From Thiohalomonas sp041685045 (GTDB lineage: Bacteria; Pseudomonadota; Gammaproteobacteria; Thiohalomonadales; Thiohalomonadaceae), in contig JAWLGP010000021.1 of the NCBI GenBank assembly GCA_041685045.1, positions 13,994 to 77,993 on the forward strand: a stretch of DNA of 64,000 nucleotides, in the 5' to 3' direction. Positions 1 to 9,500 of this stretch are shown here, in pieces. A program made the translations under genes and the position numbers. Position 1 is the stretch's first letter. Each line of letters starts with the position of its first letter. The notes below the pieces were generated by a model, which did no database searches, was not told the DNA's origin, and saw nothing but the letters and a program-made list of their open reading frames with translations.

Positions 1-987
1 TGGCGGTCATGCCACAGTACCACAGTTGGCGCGGATCGGACGCGCTGCGGAATGATGCGGTTCGCGGGCTCACCGCATCCTACATGTCTCGTAGAATTTG
101 ACATGTAGCGTGTGGTGAGGAACGAATCGCACGGTTCCGCGGCTGGGCGCGCTGCGAACGATGCGGTTCGCGGGCTCACCGCATCCTCATGTCTCGTAGA
201 GCCTGACCGTAGCGTGTGGTGAGGAACGAACCGCACGGATCTCCGGCTGGAAGCGCTGCGAATGATGCGGTTCGCGGGCTCACCGCATCCTACATGTCTC
301 GTAGAGACTGACACGTAGCGTGTGGGGAGGAACGAACCGCACGGCTCCGCGGCTGGGCGCGCCGCGAATGATGCGGTTCGCGGGCTCACCGCATCCTACA
401 TGTTTCGTAGAGCCTGACATGTAGCGTGTGGTGAGGAACGAACCGCACGGTTCCGCGGCTGGGCGCGCCGCGAATGATGCGGTTCGCGGGCTCACCGCAT
501 CCTACATGTTTCGTGGAGCTCGACACGTAGCGTGTGGTGAGGAACGAACCGCACGGATCCCCGGCTGGAAGCGCTGCGAATGATGCGGTTCGCGGGCTCA
601 CCGCATCGTACATGTCTCGCAGATCCTGACACGTAGCGTGTGGTGAGGAACGAACCGCACGGATCCGCGGCTGGAAGCGCTGCGAATGATGCGGTTCGCG
701 GGCTCACCACATCCTACATGTCTCGTTGAGCCTGACACATAGCGTGTGGTGAGGAACGAACCGCACGGTTCCGCGGCTGGGCGCGGCGCGAATGATGCGG
801 TTCGCGGGCTCACCGCATCCTACATGTCTGGTAGAGGCTGACACGTAGCGTGTGGTGAGGAACGAACCGCACGGTTCCGCGGCTGGAAGCGCTGCGAATG
901 ATGCGGTTCGCGGGCTCACCGCATCCTACATGTCTCGTAGCCTGACACGTGGCGTGTGGTGAGGAACGAACCGCACGGATCCGCGGC
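1..987. repeat. tandem array of a 106-bp palindromic unit, about nine copies
   Basis: The core GATGCGGTTCGCGGGCTCAC starts at 54, 160, 264, 370, 476, 582, 688, 794 and 900, so the period is 106 bp except for one 104-bp step. Each unit holds two inverted arms: a GTAGCGTGTGGTGAGG..CGAACCGCAC arm and the reverse complement of a GTAGGATGCGGTGAGC..CGAACCGCATC arm. A unit can therefore fold into a long hairpin. Copies differ by scattered substitutions, mostly between the arms. Open frames run through the array on the minus strand only because the unit lacks stops there; I see no coding signal. The array ends at the yyaL stop codon (988-990). Single or paired copies recur at 25738, 36175, 56100 and 57000-57700. 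Confidence 0.93.
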
Positions 988-3039
988 TCATTGCGCGGCG
1001 AGCGCCTGGGCGAAGGCCTCGGGCGTACGCGCCGGGGCCAGGCAGCGATCGGCGATGCAGACGTAGGCGACCGGAGCGGACTCCGGGGCGTAGCCGGTCA
1101 GGCCGTCAGGGAGGTTCGTTGCCTCGTTCGGGATCGCCAGTATCAGCCGATGGGGGGCATAAACGGTGTCCAGTGGTTCGCGCCAGGGTGCCAGGGCCGC
1201 GTGGTCGCCGCGCAGCACTACGGTGGTTGCGGGCGTCAGGTAGGTTTCGAGGGCGTGCAGCAGGGCGCCGTGTCCGGGGGGATAGCCGTTCAGGCTGTGC
1301 CAGCCGGCCCGCAGGGCACGCTCGGCGGCGTCCAGATACTCCAGGCGATCGGTGAGCCGACCCAGCTGGAGCAAGACCCGCGCCGCCACCCCGTTCCCCG
1401 ACGGGGTCGAATCGTCGAGAAAGGCCTTGGGCCGCTGGATCAGCGCCTCCTGATCATCGGCCGTGAAAAAGAATCCGCCGCGGGATTCGTCCTCGAAGTG
1501 CTCCAGCAGGGCGTCGGCCAGCTCCACCGCCAGCTCCAGGTCCTCGCTCCGCCAGCGGGCCTGCAACAGGGAGAGGATGCCATCGATCAAGAAGGCGTGA
1601 TCATCCAGGAAGGCGGGCTGGCCGGGGCGTCCGTCTTTCCAGGTGGCGACCAGGCGGCCATCGACAATCATATGCGCGCGAATGAAGGCCAGCGCCCGCT
1701 CGGCCGAGGCGAGCAGGCGCGGCTCACGAAGGCGCCGACCGGCCTCCGCCATGCCGCGGATCATGAGCCCGTTCCAGCCGGCGATCACCTTGTCGTCGCG
1801 CCCCGGGGGCGTGCGTGTCGCGCGCGCTGCGAGCAGCCGCCGGCGGGCGGCTTCGAGGTGGGCGACGATGTCGTCACGGGGCAGGCCAAGACGTTCGGCA
1901 GCCTCTTCCGGGCCGATGCGTCGGTTCAGGTGCCACTCGCCTTCGAAGTTGGCCGGCCTATCGAGGCCATAGATCAGGCTCGCCACCTGCCGTGGCTCCG
2001 GCTCCAGCAGGCGTTCGAAGTCGGTACGGGACCAGAGATAGAAACCGCCTTCGCGCCCCTCGCTGTCGGCATCCAGGGTGGCGTAGTAACCGCCTTCCGG
2101 CGCCTGCATTTCGGTCATTACCCATTCGGCGGTGCGGCAGGCGGCATCGGCAAAGAAGCGATCGCCGCTGACCTGCCAGGCATCGACCAGGGCCTCGAGC
2201 AGTGGCCCGTTGTCATAGAGCATCTTTTCGAAGTGGGGGATCTCCCAGCGCTCGTCGACCGAATAGCGGTAGAAACCGCCAGCGAGTTGATCGAACAGCC
2301 CGCCCTCGGTCATCGCCCGCAGACTAGAGAGCGCCATCTGCGCCGCCTCGGGGTCTTCGCTGTGGCGCCGCAACAGGAACTGCAGGTCGCCGACGTGGGG
2401 AAATTTCGGCGCACCGCCGAAGCCGCCGTGCTTGTCATCGTAGCTGCCGGCCAACGCGGAGCGCGCCTGCCGCAACGGTCGCGCGTCCATCCCGGCAACC
2501 TCCGCCTCGGAACCCTGCGTGTGTTGGTGCAGGGCTTTCAACAGGGAAGCATTCTGCGTCTCCACCTGATCACGGTGGCTTTGGTAGAAGGCCGCCACCC
2601 GCTCCAGAAAGTCCCGGAACCCGGGCAGGCCGTGGCGCGGCGCGGGAGGGAAGTAGGTGCCGCCGACAAAAGGGACCTGTTCGGGCGTCAGCAGCATGGT
2701 GAGCGGCCAGCCGCCGGGGCGCTGCGCCAGAAACTGGAAGGCGGTCTGGTAGATGCGATCCAGGTCCGGGCGCTCTTCGCGGTCGACCTTGATGTTGATG
2801 AAGTGGCGGTTCATCACCTCGGCCGTGGTCGGGTCCTCGAAGGACTCGTGGGCCATGACATGGCACCAGTGGCAGGCGGAGTAGCCGATGGAGAGCAGGA
2901 TCGGCTTGTCTTCACGACGCGCCCGCTGCAACGCCTCCTCGCCCCAGGGGAACCAGTCCACCGGGTTGGCGGCGTGCTGCTGCAGATACGGACTGGTCTC
3001 CTGGCCCAGCCTGTTGCCTTCGGACGCGCTATACGACAT
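988..3039 (-). CDS. yyaL: thioredoxin-domain protein of the YyaL / SPATA20 family (DUF255)
   Basis: This 683-aa protein has the two-part build of the YyaL/SPATA20 family. The N-terminal thioredoxin-like domain (about residues 1-170) carries the family signature GYSACHWCHVM with a CxxC pair, followed by INIKVDREERPD. The rest resembles an (alpha/alpha)6-barrel like N-acylglucosamine 2-epimerase, with GGFGGAPKFPH and PGRDDKVIAGWN. The biochemical role of the family is not settled; thiol redox work linked to a sugar-binding barrel is a guess from fold. It is a full-length single gene with an ATG start, transcribed away from rlmI. Its stop codon is the first thing after the 106-bp repeat array, so the array forms its 3' flank. 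A 706-codon antisense frame over the same DNA is a GC-rich shadow. Confidence 0.93.
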   Translation of the reverse strand: MSYSASEGNRLGQETSPYLQQHAANPVDWFPWGEEALQRARREDKPILLSIGYSACHWCHVMAHESFEDPTTAEVMNRHFINIKVDREERPDLDRIYQTAFQFLAQRPGGWPLTMLLTPEQVPFVGGTYFPPAPRHGLPGFRDFLERVAAFYQSHRDQVETQNASLLKALHQHTQGSEAEVAGMDARPLRQARSALAGSYDDKHGGFGGAPKFPHVGDLQFLLRRHSEDPEAAQMALSSLRAMTEGGLFDQLAGGFYRYSVDERWEIPHFEKMLYDNGPLLEALVDAWQVSGDRFFADAACRTAEWVMTEMQAPEGGYYATLDADSEGREGGFYLWSRTDFERLLEPEPRQVASLIYGLDRPANFEGEWHLNRRIGPEEAAERLGLPRDDIVAHLEAARRRLLAARATRTPPGRDDKVIAGWNGLMIRGMAEAGRRLREPRLLASAERALAFIRAHMIVDGRLVATWKDGRPGQPAFLDDHAFLIDGILSLLQARWRSEDLELAVELADALLEHFEDESRGGFFFTADDQEALIQRPKAFLDDSTPSGNGVAARVLLQLGRLTDRLEYLDAAERALRAGWHSLNGYPPGHGALLHALETYLTPATTVVLRGDHAALAPWREPLDTVYAPHRLILAIPNEATNLPDGLTGYAPESAPVAYVCIADRCLAPARTPEAFAQALAAQ

Positions 3040-3134
3040 GAGGGCCCTCGCTGCTCCATTAAAACCTAGTGATACAGTAAAGAATAGTCGCCCGGTTTCG
3101 CAACCGGAGGAGAACAGCGGCCCCGCCGTTGCCC

Positions 3135-3166
3135 TATAATCGCGGCTTTCCCATCAAAGGCAGGAG
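3135..3166 (+). promoter_or_regulatory. -10 box and ribosome binding site for rlmI
   Basis: A perfect TATAAT lies at 3135-3140 and CAGGAG at 3161-3166, seven bases before the GTG start of rlmI. No convincing -35 box is visible at the right distance, so the promoter call is moderate. The ribosome binding site decides the GTG start. Confidence 0.5.
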
Positions 3167-3172
3167 ATTTCC

Positions 3173-4384
3173 GTGGAACCGGCCCCTCTGGTGCTCAAGA
3201 AAAATGAAGAGCGACGTCTGCGTGGCGGTCACCTGTGGGTGTACAGCAACGAGGTGGACGTGGCCCGGACCCCGTTGCAGGGCTTCACGCCGGGGCAGAC
3301 CGTGGAAATCCAGAGTGCCGGCGGCAAGCCGCTCGGGCTCGGCTATGTAAACCCCCACTCACTTATCTGTGCTCGTCTGGTCAGCCGCGATACCCGCGTC
3401 ATGCTCGACCGCTCGCTGTTCGTGCACCGCCTCAACGTGGCGCTTTCGCTGCGCGAGCGGCTCTACGACGGCCCCTACTATCGGCTGGTCTACGGCGAAT
3501 CCGACGGACTGCCGGGCCTGGTGGTGGACCGCTTCGACGACGTGCTGGTGGTGCAGATGAATACCGCCGGCATGGAGGCCGCCCGGGAACCGCTGCTGGA
3601 GGCGCTGCAGAAGGTGGTTCGCCCGCGCGGGATCCTGCTGCGCAACGACAGCGCCATACGTGAACTGGAGGGGCTGAACCGTTATGTGGAGGCGGTCGGC
3701 GATGTGCCGGAGAGCGTGGCGGTCGAGGAGAATGGCGGCCGTTTCGAGGTGGCCCTGCGCGAAGGCCAGAAGACCGGCTGGTTCTACGACCACCGCGACA
3801 ACCGCGCCCGGATGCAGGCACTGGTCGCGCAGCTGGCCAAGGGCGGCGAGGGGCCACGGGTATTGGACGTGTTCAGCTACGTCGGTGGCTGGGGCATTCA
3901 GGCCGCGCTGGCCGGGGCGACCCAGGTCACCTGCGTCGAGGCGTCGGCGGCCGCGATGGAGCGTGCGGAGGCCAACGCCCGTCTGAACGGCGTTGCCGAC
4001 CGCGTCGACTACGTGCAGGGTGACGCCTTCGAGGCGCTCAAGGCGCTGCGGACCGATGGCGACCAGTTCGATTTGGTGATCCTCGACCCGCCGGCCTTCA
4101 TCAAGCGGCGCAAGGACATCAAGGCGGGACTGGAGGCGTATCGCCGCATCAACCAGGCGGCGATGCAGCTGCTCGGCAAGGACGGCCTGCTGATCAGCGC
4201 CTCCTGCTCCTTCCATCTGCAGCTGCAACAGCTGACGGAGATCCTGCAACGCAGCGGCCGTCACCTGGACCGCCGGGTGCAGATCCTCGACCGCGGCCAT
4301 CAGGCGGCGGACCACCCGGTGCATCCCGCCATCCCGGAAACGGAGTATCTAAAGAGCTTCACCGCCCGAGTGGTAACTGAATAG
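3173..4384 (+). CDS. rlmI: 23S rRNA m5C methyltransferase RlmI-like
   Basis: This 403-aa class I SAM-dependent methyltransferase belongs to the RlmI/RlmK family, which methylates cytosine 1962 of 23S rRNA (E. coli numbering). An N-terminal PUA-like domain (about 1-80, with LKKNEERRLRGGHLWVYSNE) precedes a central domain and the Rossmann methyltransferase domain. The SAM motif is VLDVFSYVGGWGIQAA, the second is VILDPPAF, and the catalytic cysteine lies in ISASCSFH. The start is GTG at 3173, set by CAGGAG upstream. It is followed within 25 bp by lgt, then thyA and folA, all on the same strand, so co-transcription is likely. Confidence 0.93.
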   Translation: MEPAPLVLKKNEERRLRGGHLWVYSNEVDVARTPLQGFTPGQTVEIQSAGGKPLGLGYVNPHSLICARLVSRDTRVMLDRSLFVHRLNVALSLRERLYDGPYYRLVYGESDGLPGLVVDRFDDVLVVQMNTAGMEAAREPLLEALQKVVRPRGILLRNDSAIRELEGLNRYVEAVGDVPESVAVEENGGRFEVALREGQKTGWFYDHRDNRARMQALVAQLAKGGEGPRVLDVFSYVGGWGIQAALAGATQVTCVEASAAAMERAEANARLNGVADRVDYVQGDAFEALKALRTDGDQFDLVILDPPAFIKRRKDIKAGLEAYRRINQAAMQLLGKDGLLISASCSFHLQLQQLTEILQRSGRHLDRRVQILDRGHQAADHPVHPAIPETEYLKSFTARVVTE

Positions 4385-4409
4385 GGACTTTTCTGTATAC
4401 TCAACTCCC

Positions 4410-5216
4410 ATGCTGAAATTCCCCAATATCGACCCGGTTGCCATCGGCTTCGGCCCGCTCCAGGTGCACTGGTACGGGCTGATGTACCTGGTCGGTTTCG
4501 TCGGCGGCTGGTGGTTGGGACGGCGGCGTGCCCGGCAGCCCCGCTGGGACTGGAAGCCGGAACAGGTGGACGACCTGGTGTTCTACGCCGCCATGGGCGT
4601 GGTGCTCGGCGGCCGGATCGGCTACGTCCTGTTCTACAACTTCCCGACCTTCCTTCAGGACTTCTGGATGCTGTTCCGGATCTGGGAAGGCGGCATGTCG
4701 TTCCACGGGGGGCTATTGGGCGTGTTGGTGGCGCTCGGCCTGTTCGCCGGCCGGCACGGCTACCGCTATTTCGAGGTGGTGGATTTCGTGGCGCCGCTGG
4801 TGCCCATCGGCCTCGGCGCCGGACGCATCGGCAATTTCATCAACGCCGAACTATGGGGCCAGCCCACCGACCTGCCGTGGGGCATCGTCTTCCCCGGTGC
4901 GGGCGATATGCCGCGACACCCCTCGCAGCTTTACGAATTCCTTCTGGAAGGGGTCGTGCTGTTCGCGATCCTCTGGTGGTTCTCGTCACGGCCGCGACCC
5001 ACCATGGCGATCTCCGGACTGTTCGCCCTCTGTTACGGTCTGTTTCGCTTCCTCGTGGAGTTCGTCCGCGAACCGGATGCCCACCTCGGTTATCTCGCGT
5101 TCGACTGGCTGACCATGGGACAGGTCCTGAGCCTGCCGCTCATCGCGGTCGGTGCAACCCTGCTCGCCCTCGCCTATGGCCGTCAGCCCCGTCTGCAACC
5201 CGGCAAGCAGGAGTGA
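4410..5216 (+). CDS. lgt: prolipoprotein diacylglyceryl transferase
   Basis: Lgt moves diacylglycerol from phosphatidylglycerol to the lipobox cysteine of prolipoproteins, the first step of lipoprotein maturation at the inner membrane. The 268-aa protein has about seven membrane segments and the family signature GLGAGRIGNFINAELWG, plus RHPSQLYE and a C-terminal YGLFRFLVEFVREPD. Length is typical. One base separates its stop from the thyA start, the lgt-thyA pairing common in gammaproteobacteria. Clients in this window include the DUF5666 lipoproteins at 26844-32239. Confidence 0.97.
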   Translation: MLKFPNIDPVAIGFGPLQVHWYGLMYLVGFVGGWWLGRRRARQPRWDWKPEQVDDLVFYAAMGVVLGGRIGYVLFYNFPTFLQDFWMLFRIWEGGMSFHGGLLGVLVALGLFAGRHGYRYFEVVDFVAPLVPIGLGAGRIGNFINAELWGQPTDLPWGIVFPGAGDMPRHPSQLYEFLLEGVVLFAILWWFSSRPRPTMAISGLFALCYGLFRFLVEFVREPDAHLGYLAFDWLTMGQVLSLPLIAVGATLLALAYGRQPRLQPGKQE

Positions 5217-5217
5217 C

Positions 5218-6012
5218 ATGCAGCAATACCTCGATTTGATGCGCCGTGTGCTGGAACAGGGTGTCCGCAAGGACGACCGCACCGGCACCGGTACCCTGAG
5301 CGTGTTCGGTCATCAGATGCGGTTTGATCTGGTGGCCGGGTTCCCGGTGGTGACCACCAAGAAGCTGCACCTGCGCTCCATCATCCATGAGCTGCTCTGG
5401 TTCCTGCGCGGCGACACCAACATCCGCTACCTGCGCGACAACGGCGTCACCATCTGGGACGAGTGGGCCGACGAGAACGGAGAACTGGGGCCGGTCTACG
5501 GCTACCAGTGGCGCTCCTGGCCGACGCCGGACGGCGGTCATATCGACCAGATCAGCCAGCTGCTGGAGCAGATCCGCAACAACCCGGATTCACGCCGGCT
5601 GCTGGTCAGCGCCTGGAACGTGGCCTACGTCGAGCAGATGGCGCTGCCCCCCTGTCACACCCTGTTCCAGTTCTATGTGGCCGACGGGCGGCTCTCCTGC
5701 CAGCTCTACCAGCGCTCGGCGGACATCTTCCTCGGGGTGCCGTTCAATATCGCCTCTTACGCCCTGCTGACCCTGATGATCGCGCAGGTCACCGGGCTCA
5801 AGCCGGGGGATTTCGTGCACACCCTGGGTGATGCCCACCTGTACGTGAATCACCTGGAACAGGCGCGCGAACAGCTTGGCCGCGAGCCGTTCCCGTTGCC
5901 GACCATGCGGCTGAATCCGGACGTCGACTCGCTGTTCGACTTCCGCTTCGAGGATTTCGAGCTGCTCGACTATCAGTGCCACCCCCACATCAAGGCACCC
6001 GTGGCGGTATGA
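5218..6012 (+). CDS. thyA: thymidylate synthase
   Basis: ThyA converts dUMP and methylene-tetrahydrofolate to dTMP and dihydrofolate. At 264 aa it matches the usual length. The start chosen is ATG 5218 (MQQYLDLM), one base after the lgt stop; the open frame extends 22 codons upstream but that would overlap lgt. The catalytic cysteine sits in LPPCHTLFQFY, the Arg pair in RRLLVSAWN, and QRSADIFLGVPFNIASYA is fully conserved. Its stop overlaps the folA start by four bases, coupling the enzyme that makes dihydrofolate to the one that reduces it. Confidence 0.98.
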   Translation: MQQYLDLMRRVLEQGVRKDDRTGTGTLSVFGHQMRFDLVAGFPVVTTKKLHLRSIIHELLWFLRGDTNIRYLRDNGVTIWDEWADENGELGPVYGYQWRSWPTPDGGHIDQISQLLEQIRNNPDSRRLLVSAWNVAYVEQMALPPCHTLFQFYVADGRLSCQLYQRSADIFLGVPFNIASYALLTLMIAQVTGLKPGDFVHTLGDAHLYVNHLEQAREQLGREPFPLPTMRLNPDVDSLFDFRFEDFELLDYQCHPHIKAPVAV

Positions 6013-6509
6013 AGACCATGCACATCTCTCTCATCGTGGCCATGACGGACGACCGCGTCATTGGCGTGGAAAACCGCCTGCCCTGGCAGCTGCCGGCCGA
6101 CATGCAGTGGTTCCGGCGCCACACCCTGGGCAAGCCGGTGGTGATGGGCCGCAAGACTTACGAGTCCATCGGCAAGCCGCTGCCCGAGCGCACCAACATC
6201 GTGGTCACCGGCGATCCGGCCTACCGCGCGCCCGGTTGCCGGGTCGTGCACTCCATCGACGAGGCGATTGCCGCGGCCGACGGGGCGAACGAGCTGATGG
6301 TGATCGGCGGCGCCTCGTTCTACGAGCAGATGCTGCCCCGGGCCGACCGGCTCTACCTGACCGTGGTCCATGCCGATATCGCCGGCGACGCCTGGTTCCC
6401 GCCGGTCGAAGCCGCCGACTGGCAGGAAGTCGAACGCCAGGAGCGTGCCGCCGACGAGCGCAACGCCTACGCCCTGACCTTTCGCGTCCTGGCGCGCACA
6501 CCGCGCTGA
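6009..6509 (+). CDS. folA: dihydrofolate reductase
   Basis: FolA reduces dihydrofolate to tetrahydrofolate with NADPH. The protein is 166 aa from ATG 6009, which overlaps the thyA stop as ATGA; an ATG at 6018 is possible. Family motifs are clear: SLIVAMTDDRVIGVENRLPW (substrate site with the Met20-like loop), PVVMGRKTYESIG (cofactor site) and ELMVIGGASFYEQMLP. folA, then apaH on the opposite strand, is also the order in E. coli, but here a GGDEF/EAL gene lies between them. Confidence 0.97.
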   Translation: MKTMHISLIVAMTDDRVIGVENRLPWQLPADMQWFRRHTLGKPVVMGRKTYESIGKPLPERTNIVVTGDPAYRAPGCRVVHSIDEAIAAADGANELMVIGGASFYEQMLPRADRLYLTVVHADIAGDAWFPPVEAADWQEVERQERAADERNAYALTFRVLARTPR

Positions 6510-6599
6510 TCAAGTTGCCGGCCTTGGTGGACCACTGCGATTGCCCGGGATTGCCGGCCCGCGCCGGTGAGACCGCTTCCGCGTACCTGGTGAGCCTTC

Positions 6600-9500
6600 A
6601 TGCCTGAAGAGGATATCAGGGCCCTTTACCACCGAATCACGGTCTTTGCCCTGCTCGGCATTCTGCTGACCGGCCTGGTGGTCGGTCTGTCGGCGGCCCT
6701 GCCGCAGTACGGCCAGGCCAAGGCCCGGGCCGAAGAGGCGCTGCGCTTCAACGTCCAGCTACAGGCACTCGCCGTCGGGCAGGTGCTTTCCCACTGGCAG
6801 GATGTCGCCCGCCAGTTCACCAGCCGTTCCCAGATCCGCGACCGCCTGGAGGCGTACAACGCCGGCCGCATCGACGCCGACGCGCTTCGTGCCTATACCG
6901 CCCCCAAGCTGACCGATGCACTCGATCAGGCGGGCGATGTGGTCGGCATTTCCCGTCTCGATGCCAAGGGGCAACCGGTGGTCCGGCTGGGGACGGCGAT
7001 CCCCCCCGACCTGCTCATGATGCCGCCGGACGGGGGCCCGATCGGGAAAGGACCGGTCGAGCTGGCCGGGGCTGACCATGTGCTTGTCGCCGCCCCGATT
7101 CTGAACCGCGAAGGCGAGCGGGTTGGCACCGACGTGGTCGCGTTCCGCCTCACGCCGCTGCTGGCAGCACTGCAGCCGCCGCCCGCCATGGGCGAACAGG
7201 CCCGGGTCTATTTGAGCCACGCGGACGCGCCCCGTGTACTGACCGCGGCAGCCGGAGCACACACCGGCGTGGTGACACGGGCGGAGGCGGACCTCGACGT
7301 GGTCCTGGAAATGGACGCGCCACTGGAGCGGGCCGAGCTCCCCGGCGATCGCCTGGCGTTGTCGGCACCGGTACCCGGCGCGCCGTGGCGGTTGATGGTG
7401 GTCGTCCCGCAGGACCGTCTGCATGCCATCGGCCTGAGTGCACTGGTGCTGCCCCTGATCTCCATTCTGGCGATGGTGGGTATCGGCACCCTCGCCACCG
7501 GACAGCTTTTGCGCCCGCTCACCCGCCGCGCCGTCAGCCACGCCGCGGGGTTGGCCGCAATGGCGGCCGAACAGGAGCTGGTGCTCTCCAACGCCCGCGA
7601 TTTCGTCTATCGGCGTGCACCGGACGGGACCTACACCTACGTGTCGCCGGCGGTGCAACGGGTGACCGGTTTCAAGCCGACGGAGTGGCTGCAAAGCCAG
7701 TCGCGGTTTGCCCCGTTGGCGTATCCACAGACGCAGGGGGCCGCCTACGGCACCTATGAAATCGCCCAGGTGCACCGGGACGGGCGCCGTCTGGTGTTGG
7801 AGGTGAACGAGCAGCCCTACACCGAGCAGGGCCGGTTCGGCGGCGTGGTCGGGATTGCCAGAGATATCAGCGCCACGGTGGCGTCCGAGCAGGCGTTACG
7901 CCGCGCCGACACCGAGTGGAACACGGCGCTGGATTTTTTCGATGATGCGGTTGTGATGGTCGATCTGGAGGACCGGGTCCTGCGGGCCAATCGCGCCTTC
8001 TATCGGATGACCGGCCGCACACCGGAACAGCAGCTCGGGCGCGAACTCGGTACCGCCATGCACCCGAACGGCGGGGTCGACACGTGTCCCGCCTGTATCG
8101 CCCGTCGCCGGCGACAGGATACGCAGGTTTCGATGGAAGCGGACGATCCGCACAATCCGACCCGCAGTCCGATCGACATCAGCGTGCGGGCGGTGCGGGA
8201 TGCCTCCGGCGCCGTCGTCGGCATGCTGGAAACCACCCACGACCTGACCCGTTCGCGGTTTACCGAACAGGAACTGCTGCTGGCGGCCAGCGTCTTCGAG
8301 TCGAGCCATGAGGCCATTCTGATCACCGACCCCGAGCGATGCGTGCTGCGGGCCAACGGGGCCTTCGCCCGGGCCACCGGCGCGGATCCGACCATGGTGG
8401 TTGGGCAGCACGTCGATGGTTTGTGTGGTCTCGATAACGGGAGTTCGGTGTGGCAGGCAATCGATGAGGTAGGCCTCTACCAGGGGGAGGCCTCCTGCCG
8501 CCGCGCCAATGGCGAGGTGTTCCCGATCTGGAAACGCATCGGTGCGCAGCGCGGGCCGCGGGGCGAGGTGCTCCACTATATCGTGGCGTTCACCGACATT
8601 ACCGACAAGAAGATCTCCGAGCAGCGCATCAACCGGTTGGCCTACTACGATGTCCTGACCAAACTGCCCAACCGTACGCTCTTCAACGAACGCCTGGAGC
8701 ACGCACTGGACCGGGTCAAACGTCAACGGCACCAGCTGGCGGTGCTGCTGCTCGACCTGGACCGCTTCAAGAACATCAACGACAGCCTCGGCCTGCAATC
8801 GGGAGACTCGCTGCTGCAGGAGGTGGGAAAACGTGTTCGGCGCTGCGTGCGCGTCGATGACACCGTCGCCCGCCTCGGCGGTGACGAATTTGGCGTGATC
8901 CTCGAAGATATCGAGGGGATCCGTGAGGTGGAGAACATCGCCAGCGGTCTGCTCGAGGTCCTCGGTCGCCCCGCCAGCGTGCAAGGGCACGAGCTGTATA
9001 TCGGCGCCAGCATCGGCATCAGCCTGTATCCGGAGGACGGTGCCGCTTCGGGGGCGCTGCTGCAGCACGCGGATGCGGCCATGTTCCGTGCCAAGGAGCG
9101 CGGCCGCAACACCTATGAGTTCTACACGCCGGAGCTGACCCGGATCACGTCCGAACGGCTACGACTCGAGAGCGATCTGCGGCGCGCCATCGAGCGTGAC
9201 GAGCTGGTGGTCTACTACCAACCGCAGGTGTCCATCCTCGAAGGCGGCGTGATCGGCGCCGAGGCGCTGGTGCGCTGGCAGAGCCCGGAACGAGGCCTCG
9301 TGCCGCCGGGGGCCTTCATTCCCCTGGCCGAGGAGACCGGGCTTATCGATGCCATCGGCCGCCATGTGCTGAACGTTGCCTGCGCCCAGGTGGTGGCCTG
9401 GCAACGGCAGGGGCTCGGCCGTTTGCGCATTGCGGTCAATATTGCCGGACATCAAATTTTGCAGGGCGATATCGTGGCGACCGTCGGCGAGGTTCTGCAG

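Noticed and set aside
280..919. Five overlapping short frames on the minus strand within the 106-bp array
   Set aside because: They are translations of the repeat unit itself, nearly identical to one another and without start signals.
1..987. Possible CRISPR array
   Set aside because: Units are near-identical over the whole 106 bp, with no unique spacers, and no cas genes are present.
949..3069. 706-codon open frame on the plus strand opposite yyaL
   Set aside because: The minus strand encodes a full-length YyaL protein with clear motifs. The antisense frame is open only because of GC-rich codon bias and lacks any recognisable domain.
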